From contig JAEWIJ010000109.1 of assembly GCA_023387235.1 (NCBI GenBank), forward strand, positions 1 to 40,979: 40,979 nucleotides of DNA, written 5' to 3'. Of the stretch, positions 35,409-40,979 are shown piece by piece. Source of the stretch: Pseudomonadota bacterium. Its GTDB lineage: Bacteria; Pseudomonadota; Alphaproteobacteria; Rhizobiales; Hyphomicrobiaceae. Under the pieces are notes generated by a model. That model was not told the DNA's origin. It saw only the letters and a program-made list of their open reading frames with translations, and made no database searches. How positions within the stretch are numbered: the first letter of the stretch is position 1; every line of letters begins with the position of its first letter. The position numbers and the translations under genes are program-made.

Positions 35409-35427
35409 GTCAATTAGGCATGTCAAA
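35401..35427. promoter_or_regulatory. inverted repeat at the MFS start, candidate GntR operator
   Basis: TTTGACATG and CATGTCAAA are perfect 9-base arms separated by 9 bases. The left part also contains a perfect 12-base palindrome, TTGACATGTCAA (35402-35413). It overlaps the MFS start codon and sits in the divergent gap facing the PanE/GntR fragments. The site may have been the operator of the now-truncated GntR regulator. Confidence 0.5.
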
Positions 35428-35490
35428 CCGCGTTTGCGGTGGATCCCTGTGCGTCAGGCGACTGCCATTTCACGGAGAGGCAAACGGCCA

Positions 35491-35589
35491 ATGCGAGTTC
35501 TTCGTTTGGGCGCCGGTACTGTCGGCGGCTACTTTGGTGGACGACTCGTCGAGGCAGGAGCGGCTGGCCGACTTCCGATTGTCCAATAG
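35491..35589 (+). pseudogene. N-terminal fragment of a 2-dehydropantoate 2-reductase-like gene
   Basis: A 32-codon frame with a good ribosome-binding site (GGAGAGG) begins MRVLRLGAGTVGGYFGGRL and then stops. This is the Rossmann GxGxxGG start of the PanE/ApbA ketopantoate reductase family, whose members are about 300 aa. The rest of the gene is gone. It is divergent from the MFS gene. Confidence 0.65.
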
Positions 35590-35643
35590 GCAAAGATCAG
35601 TCGGACGAGACCATCGGGGTCCGGAATGACATATGGGAGAGCC

Positions 35644-35931
35644 ATGAAGAATAGCGTTGCCGACGTTGAGGCACCGCACAAACCGCCGATCGACGGAGGA
35701 TGTCCGAAGCCGGAGCGCTCGGCAGCCGACATGGCTTACGCGGGAATTATCGATCTCATCCTGATGCGCGGCCTGCAGCCCGGTGAGCGAAGCTCGGTTT
35801 ATCTTCTGGCAGTCGACTTGATTGTCGATGGGCTGGTAGTGGTTACTCACCCACAAAGATGGGGTGTCAATGAGCGCGCCACGAAGAAGGCCATCAGCAT
35901 CAATGATGCCCTGGCGCTTCACTGGCAATGA
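35644..35931 (+). pseudogene. truncated GntR-family regulator
   Basis: The 95-codon frame has AYAGIIDLILMRGLQPGERS followed by SVYLLAVDL, the first helices of a GntR winged-helix domain. After about residue 58 the sequence no longer resembles the family: the recognition helix and whole effector domain are missing. A GGGAGAG ribosome-binding site is still present. It is most likely a broken gene. Confidence 0.6.
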
Positions 35932-35956
35932 AGAGATACCCATCGCTAGACCGCAC

Positions 35957-38900
35957 CTAAACGAGCTCCCATCCAGCGCCGGCAGTGCCGTAGACGTCGA
36001 AGGTCGCCGAACCGGTGTCCATCTCGAACGCGCCGAACTGGTTGGTCGCCGTTTCGCGCCACAGGATGTCGGTCCTCCCGTCGCCGGTGTAGTCCCCGGT
36101 GCCCCCGAGCTCCCAACCTGCGCCCGCAGTACCGTAGACGTCGAAGGTCGCCGAACCGGTGTCCATCTCGAAGGCACCAAACTGGTTGGTCGCGATCTCG
36201 CGCCACAGAATGTCGCTCGTGCCGTCGCCTGTGAAGTCGCCGGTGCCGGCAACCTCCCAGCCCGCGCCTGCGGTCGCGTAGAGACTGAAGATGGCCGAAC
36301 CGGTGTCCATCTCGAAGGCACCAAACTGGTTGGTCGCGATCTCGCGCCACAGAATGTCGCTCGTGCCGTCGCCCGTGAAGTCGGCGGTGCCGGCAACCTC
36401 CCAGCCCGCGCCTGCGGTCGCGTAGAGACTGAAGATGGCCGACCCGGTATCCATCACGAACGCGCCGAACTGGTTGGTCGCGATCTCGCGCCACAGGATG
36501 TCGCTCGTGCCGTCGCCCGTGAAGTCGCCGGTGCCGGCGACCTCCCAGCCCGCGCCTGCGGTCGCGTAGAGGGTGAAGTGCGCCGGCCCGGTATCCATCA
36601 CGAACGCGCCGCACTGGTTGGTCGCGATCTCGCGCCACAGAATGTCGCTCGTGCCGTCGCCGGTGAAATCGCCGGTGCCGACGATCTCCCAGCTGCCGCC
36701 TGCTGTGGCGTAGAGATCGAAGAGCGCCGATCCCGTGTCCATCTCGAAGGCGCCGAAGGTGTTGGTGGAGGTCTGCAGCCACAGGACATCGCTCGTCCCG
36801 TCTCCTGTGAAGTCGTTGGTCGGTAGTTTCAGGACAATGGTCTGATCTAAGAAGTGTAGTCGCTCAATGCGGATCAGCGCATCGGTGCCCTCTGCAGAAA
36901 CCACCGTCCAGCCATTGTCACTGCGCTCCCACGTCGCGTCAGTGCTCAGGATACCGAATTGGGCCGTATCGACGCCAGCGCCGCCGTCGAGGAGGTCGTC
37001 GCCGAGACCGCCGGTGAGCCAGTTGTCGGTTATGTTGCCGATGATGTGATCGTTGCCAGCACCGCCAATAGCACTCTCGATCACGGCGCCAAATGCGATG
37101 CCCAAGGTGTGGGTGAGTTGAACGGCGCCGGAAGGAGGTGACGCGATGAGGATCGTACCTATGTTGCTCAGTGCGCCTGGCGTCAGATCAATTTCGAGAT
37201 TGGCGGAGAGCAAATGAAAGTCGAGGATGTCTTTTCCCCCCGCGTCCCAAATCGTCTCATGATAGTTCGTCGACGGGAAGAAGAGATACGTGTCGTCTCC
37301 CGCGTTGTGGGCGACGTTGGCGCCGTAAATATACTGAGCCGCCAGAATATCGAGCGTCATGGCCGTCGTGGGAAGATAGGAGTGGTTCCCGTAGATCGGC
37401 GGGCTACCTACAGTAGCGCCAGGGATGACGGAGTAGCTCATGACGGTCGCAGAGCGGTAATTCAAGTCGGGCGACAGGATCGCGCCGAGAAGCCCCGGCG
37501 AAGTCGACACGTCGGGCAAGTTGAAAACAGCGTGCCCCAACTCGTGGATTGCGGTCGTGAAGCCGAGGTCGCCGGCACTCCAGCCCCACATCTCAAGTGC
37601 GTCGGGCGAGTGCCAGATATCTCCAGCTACGGCATGTGAAGATGATGGCAGCCAAGCCTCGGCAATGGCTTGGCCAACAGAGAACCGCGATCCGGTCGCG
37701 CCAATTCGGATATCCCCGACGTTGGTGCTCGTCTCGGTAACCTCAATGAATGTTACATTGGTGACTTGCGACCAATATGCGAACGCCTGCCGGTAAGCAT
37801 CCTGGACCTCCTGCGGCAGCGCCCGGACATCATCCGTATACTCCGATAAATAATCTGCCGCGAATACCGAAGCCGGGCCGATGAAGCTGTACGCTAGCGT
37901 TACACCGGTACCGACTTCTCCGCCCCATTTGATGCCTGTATCGCCTTCCTGATTGTTATGGTCCGTTCGCGCAATCATCGCATCGATTAGGCTATTGCCA
38001 GTCGGACCAGAGAATACGGTGGTCGGATGGCTGCCGTCAGGAGTCGTGCCTGCCAGGCCGACGCCGAACACCTGCGCCTTCACGGCCGAACTGCTCGTAT
38101 CGCCTGTAGCGCCGCCGACGCCCTCGCCATCTGTCCACACTGCGACGAAACCCCCGTCCGGCAGCGCGGTAATCCGCGGGGGACCTTGAGAGTTTTCGGT
38201 TGCAGAGTTGACCAGGAATTCGCCACCAACTCTAGTCCCGTCGGCGGCAAACTCCTGAGCCTTTACTGCACTGCCGCTCGCATCGCCCGTAGCCCCGCCG
38301 ACGCTGAGGCTGTTGTCCGCCCACGTGATGACGAAGCCGCCACCGACGAGGGAGGTGATGTTGGGCAAATGCTGGTGCCCCGCAGTCGCCGTGTTCACCA
38401 GGATTTCAGAACCAACAGATGAACCATCGGCTGCGAAGACCTGAGCCTTCACGGCCCACCCGCCCGCATCGCCTGTCGTGCCGCCCACTCCGGCGCTGCC
38501 ATCCGACCAGGTCACGACGAAACCGCCGCTCTCGAGCGCAGCAACCTGAGTCTGCCAATTATCTACGATCTGATCGCCTGCCGTAGCCGTGTTGACCCGG
38601 ATTTCACTGCCAACCCTGGTTCCATTCGCGGCAAAGACCTGAGCCTTCACTGCACTCTCACTGTTGTCGCCGGTCGCCCCGCCAACGCCCGAGCTGAGAT
38701 CGTGCCAGACGACGACGAAGCCGCCGCTCCCAAGCGCGGTGATTTGCGGACTATACTGCGCGCTCAGCGTGGCGCTGTTGACCAGAATCTCGGTTCCCAC
38801 AGCGACACCATCGGCGGTGAACACCTGCGCCTTGACTGCAATGTCGCTCGTGTCCCCCCCAGCCCCACCAACACCCTCGCTCTCATCCTCCCAGATGACC

Positions 38901-39556
38901 ACGAAGCCGCCGCCAGCGAGCGCTGTAATATGAGGGCTATGTTGGGAGCTTTCGGTTGCAGTATTGACCAGGATTTCACCGCCTAGCCGAGTGCCGTCGG
39001 AGGCGAATAACTGAGCTCGCGTCGCGGCGCCACTGTCGTCGTCGCTCGAGCCGTTCGCACCCCCGCTGTTGTCCTCCCATACAATGACGAATTTGCCGCC
39101 GGCTAACCCGGCGACCTTCGGAACCCATTGCTGGCCAGCGGTCGTCGTGTTGACGAGGATTTCGCCGCCAACCCTGGCGCCACTTGCCGCGAATATCTGA
39201 GCTTTCATCGCGGTGTCGCTGGAGTCTCCCACCGCTCCACCGACACCCGCGCTCCGGTCCGTCCAGGTTATCACGAACCCGCCGTCCGATAGCGCGGCGA
39301 GCTCTGGATCGAATTGGTCGCCTTCCGTTGCGGTGTTCACCAGGATTTCGGTGCCTACTGGTGCACCATCGGCCGCGAACATCTGGGCCTTGATGCCCCA
39401 GCCGCTCACATCACCCGTTGCCCCACCGATGCCCTCACTGCTATCCACCCACGCTATGACGAAGCCGCCGTCGGTTAGAACTATGATTTGCGGATTGTCC
39501 TGACCACCCACCGTCGCGCTGTTGACCAGAATCTCGCCACCGATCCTGACTGCCAT
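35957..39556 (-). CDS. large secreted-type protein: N-terminal repeats, serralysin-like protease, RTX and FG-GAP repeats
   Basis: This 1199-aa protein has three parts. Residues 1 to about 500 hold eight ~62-aa repeats (each with GGFVVTW and SEILVNTAT-like cores). Residues about 515-800 resemble a serralysin (M10) metalloprotease, with HELGH (His671, Glu672, His675) and a Met-turn in TVMSYS (Met706), then DILAAQYIYGAN. Short RTX motifs (GGAGNDHI, GGLGDDLLDGGAGVD) follow, then six ~48-aa FG-GAP/VCBS-like calcium repeats (DFTGDGTSDILWR). No Sec signal peptide is seen; type I secretion is the usual route for RTX proteins. The usual GxxH after HExxH is replaced by FNLPD, so activity is uncertain. 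GGGGAGAG lies before the ATG. Confidence 0.88.
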   Translation of the reverse strand: MAVRIGGEILVNSATVGGQDNPQIIVLTDGGFVIAWVDSSEGIGGATGDVSGWGIKAQMFAADGAPVGTEILVNTATEGDQFDPELAALSDGGFVITWTDRSAGVGGAVGDSSDTAMKAQIFAASGARVGGEILVNTTTAGQQWVPKVAGLAGGKFVIVWEDNSGGANGSSDDDSGAATRAQLFASDGTRLGGEILVNTATESSQHSPHITALAGGGFVVIWEDESEGVGGAGGDTSDIAVKAQVFTADGVAVGTEILVNSATLSAQYSPQITALGSGGFVVVWHDLSSGVGGATGDNSESAVKAQVFAANGTRVGSEIRVNTATAGDQIVDNWQTQVAALESGGFVVTWSDGSAGVGGTTGDAGGWAVKAQVFAADGSSVGSEILVNTATAGHQHLPNITSLVGGGFVITWADNSLSVGGATGDASGSAVKAQEFAADGTRVGGEFLVNSATENSQGPPRITALPDGGFVAVWTDGEGVGGATGDTSSSAVKAQVFGVGLAGTTPDGSHPTTVFSGPTGNSLIDAMIARTDHNNQEGDTGIKWGGEVGTGVTLAYSFIGPASVFAADYLSEYTDDVRALPQEVQDAYRQAFAYWSQVTNVTFIEVTETSTNVGDIRIGATGSRFSVGQAIAEAWLPSSSHAVAGDIWHSPDALEMWGWSAGDLGFTTAIHELGHAVFNLPDVSTSPGLLGAILSPDLNYRSATVMSYSVIPGATVGSPPIYGNHSYLPTTAMTLDILAAQYIYGANVAHNAGDDTYLFFPSTNYHETIWDAGGKDILDFHLLSANLEIDLTPGALSNIGTILIASPPSGAVQLTHTLGIAFGAVIESAIGGAGNDHIIGNITDNWLTGGLGDDLLDGGAGVDTAQFGILSTDATWERSDNGWTVVSAEGTDALIRIERLHFLDQTIVLKLPTNDFTGDGTSDVLWLQTSTNTFGAFEMDTGSALFDLYATAGGSWEIVGTGDFTGDGTSDILWREIATNQCGAFVMDTGPAHFTLYATAGAGWEVAGTGDFTGDGTSDILWREIATNQFGAFVMDTGSAIFSLYATAGAGWEVAGTADFTGDGTSDILWREIATNQFGAFEMDTGSAIFSLYATAGAGWEVAGTGDFTGDGTSDILWREIATNQFGAFEMDTGSATFDVYGTAGAGWELGGTGDYTGDGRTDILWRETATNQFGAFEMDTGSATFDVYGTAGAGWELV
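35960..36814. repeat. 144-bp tandem repeats, 6 copies
   Basis: Six copies of a 144-bp unit (48 codons) encode the FG-GAP/VCBS-like C-terminus of the 1199-aa protein. The period is directly visible: the same GTCCATCTCGAAGGC starts at 36161 and again at 36305. Copies 2-5 are nearly identical in DNA, and the last ends two codons early at the stop. Such arrays can gain or lose units by recombination. Confidence 0.9.
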
Positions 39557-39945
39557 TGTTCTCTCCCCGGAACCGATCGCTCAGTGAATGCAGTAAAGCG
39601 CAAGAGGTTTAGTGGAGTGTCCTGTCGTCAGCCCGTGCTCCTGGGATCGTAGGCGGGCTGGCTCGTGATCAGGTCGTTGTTCGCCTCTATCTTCTTCAGA
39701 TGGCCGGCCATCTCCGCGCAGAGCCGCACGACGGCGTCAACGATCTTTCGCCCAGTCCATGACGTGTCAGCCCCCGCTATCAGTGGTGAGTAAATGAACC
39801 TAGCAAAGCGATAGTGATCGTCGTCTGGCGCTGAGACGCTCGCAATTGCCCAGTGCAGCTACCCTGAAGTACGAAAGGAAGGATTCGACAACTGATCTCC
39901 CGTGATGGCTAGCAAGGGCCCGACACAACTTGATGCAAGTCTCAA
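39557..39945. other. gap between two paralogous repeat-protein genes
   Basis: This 389-bp stretch holds no intact gene. It contains a coding-like remnant listed separately (39628-39858), and otherwise the ribosome-binding region of the 1199-aa gene. The downstream end of the second repeat protein (stop at 39946) is at its right edge. No clear terminator was found. Confidence 0.5.
39628..39858 (-). pseudogene. C-terminal remnant of an unidentified gene
   Basis: A 76-codon frame running from a TAG at 39859-39861 to a TGA at 39628. It reads DDDHYRFARFIYSPLIAGAD, then TSWTGRKIVDAVVRLCAEMA and ends PAYDPRSTG. The composition is convincingly protein-like, but there is no start codon near its beginning, so it looks like the tail of a truncated gene. 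The family is not recognised. Confidence 0.5.
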
Positions 39946-40979
39946 CTACACGATTTCCCATCCGGCTCCCGCGGTGCCATAGACGGAGAAGATCGGCGTG
40001 CCGGCATCCATCTCAAAGGCGCCGAAGGTATTGGTCGCGGTCTGGAGCCACAAGAGATCGGTGGTGCCGTCGCCGGTGAAGTCGCCGGTGCCGACTATTT
40101 CCCATCCCGTACCTGCGGTGCCATAGACTGAGAAGATCGGCGTGCCGGTATCCATTTCGAAGGCGCCAAAGGTATTGGTCGCGGTCTGGCGCCACAGAAG
40201 GTCGCTGGTACCATCGCCGGTGAAGTCGCCGGTGCCGACCATTTCCCATCCCGTACCTGCGGTGCCATAGACTGAGAAGATTGGCGTGCCGGTGTCCATC
40301 TCGAAGGCACCGAAGGTATTGGTCGCGGCCTGGCGCCACAGAAGGTCGCTGGTGCCATCGCCGGTGAAATCGCCGGTGCCGAACATTTCCCATCCGGCAC
40401 CTGCGGTGCCGTAGACTGAGAAGATCGGCGTGCCGGTATCCATTTCGAAAGCGCCAAAGGTATTGGTCGCGGTCTGGAGCCACAGGAGGTCGCTGGTGCC
40501 GTCGCCGGTGAAGTCGTTGGCGGCAGCTACGTCAGAGGGCACAACCAAGTCGATAGTCCGATCGAGGAATTCCAGCCGCTCGATGTCGAACAACGTATCG
40601 ATGCCCAGTGACGAACTAACCGTCCAGCTGTTACCAGTTCGTTCCCACGAGGCGCTCGTACTAGCGAGCGTAAATTTCGCGGTGTCGATGCCGGCACCAC
40701 CTTCAAGAGTGTCGTCACCTGCTCTGCCTTCAAGAAGGTCGTTGCCGTCGTAGCCACGCAGGAGATTGTTCTGGGCGTCGCCAATAATTGTATCTCCGAA
40801 CGGCGACCCGTTGACGCTTTGAATGTTGATGAGCGTATCGATGCCGCCCTGGCCGTCATGGGCCGTGCCGGAAGTCAGGTCGACGAACACGCCCGTGGTA
40901 GAAAAGCTGGAGTATTGGACGAAATCCCCCCACGGCGCATTGTCAGAGTTGCCGCCGCCATCAATGATGTCGTCTCCAG
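39946..40979 (-). CDS. RTX/FG-GAP repeat protein, 5' end outside window
   Basis: The frame is open to the window edge; the ATG-like start at 40890 is only internal, since upstream codons continue coding (GDDIIDGGGNSDN is a further RTX motif). The visible 344 or so residues hold RTX repeats (GDAQNNLLRGYDGNDLLEG, GRAGDDTLEGGAGID), a linker (ASWERTGNSWTV, IERLEFLDRTIDL) shared with the neighbouring 1199-aa protein, and four ~48-aa FG-GAP repeats. The two genes are paralogues. Any protease domain would lie beyond the window. Confidence 0.85.
   Translation of the reverse strand, partial: GDDIIDGGGNSDNAPWGDFVQYSSFSTTGVFVDLTSGTAHDGQGGIDTLINIQSVNGSPFGDTIIGDAQNNLLRGYDGNDLLEGRAGDDTLEGGAGIDTAKFTLASTSASWERTGNSWTVSSSLGIDTLFDIERLEFLDRTIDLVVPSDVAAANDFTGDGTSDLLWLQTATNTFGAFEMDTGTPIFSVYGTAGAGWEMFGTGDFTGDGTSDLLWRQAATNTFGAFEMDTGTPIFSVYGTAGTGWEMVGTGDFTGDGTSDLLWRQTATNTFGAFEMDTGTPIFSVYGTAGTGWEIVGTGDFTGDGTTDLLWLQTATNTFGAFEMDAGTPIFSVYGTAGAGWEIV
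39949..40515. repeat. 144-bp tandem repeats, 4 copies
   Basis: Four near-identical 144-bp units encode the C-terminus of the edge-truncated RTX protein. They share period and reading frame with the array at 35960-36814, and the protein unit (DFTGDGTSDLLW...FGAFEMDTGTPIFSVYGTAG) is closely related. Each array is more uniform internally than against the other, which points to local homogenisation. Confidence 0.88.

Noticed and set aside
35960..36814. CRISPR array
   Set aside because: The repeats are 144 bp, contiguous without spacers, and lie in frame within a coding gene.

Overview
The window is about 41 kb of GC-rich DNA from an alphaproteobacterium, most likely a member of the Hyphomicrobiales (Rhizobiales). 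The basis is the lepB-rnc-era order, the fused MnhA/MnhB antiporter subunit, the MnhD with an acidic insert, a gene set that looks rhizobial, and a dispersed-type GC palindrome at the left edge. The genus is not determined.

Left part (1-14.1 kb) is core chromosome. On the minus strand it carries gabD, recO, a prephenate dehydrogenase-like gene, dps, an ABC-2 exporter pair, a saccharopine dehydrogenase/DUF4166 gene coupled to a DCC thiol-oxidoreductase, then era, rnc and lepB, and a small lipoprotein. On the plus strand there is a secreted caspase-like (C14) protein followed by a lytic transglycosylase with a C-terminal SPOR-like region. It ends in a tRNA-Lys(CTT).

Middle part (14.1-33.9 kb) is a run of physiology and stress modules. 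A PtsN-like EIIA gene precedes a complete, tightly overlapping Mrp/Mnh Na+/H+ antiporter operon (mnhAB fusion, C, D, E, F, G). An NsrR-type Rrf2 repressor is divergent from a six-gene overlapping operon (nitronate monooxygenase, ferredoxin FdxA, DUF1971, membrane protein, group III truncated haemoglobin, 5-formyl-THF cyclo-ligase), and a strong 25-bp palindrome lies in the divergent gap. This looks like a nitric-oxide/nitrosative stress unit. Next come a CBS-BON protein, a LysR regulator divergent from a single-domain XdhC/CoxI protein, an orphan cytochrome c oxidase subunit I, and a Tim44-like protein. A PAS protein, a YmdB-type phosphoesterase, and a DUF2945-DUF488 pair follow.

Right part (34-41 kb) is more plastic. 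An MFS transporter is followed by two decayed fragments (ketopantoate-reductase-like and GntR-like). Then come two large paralogous secreted-type proteins with RTX motifs and 144-bp tandem FG-GAP/VCBS-like repeats. The complete one (1199 aa) also has eight ~62-aa N-terminal repeats and a serralysin-like metalloprotease domain whose usual third zinc histidine is absent. The second runs off the right edge. Gene fragments of at least four other families (trans-sulfuration PLP enzyme, excisionase-type HTH, PanE, GntR) plus one unidentified C-terminus mark sites of gene loss.
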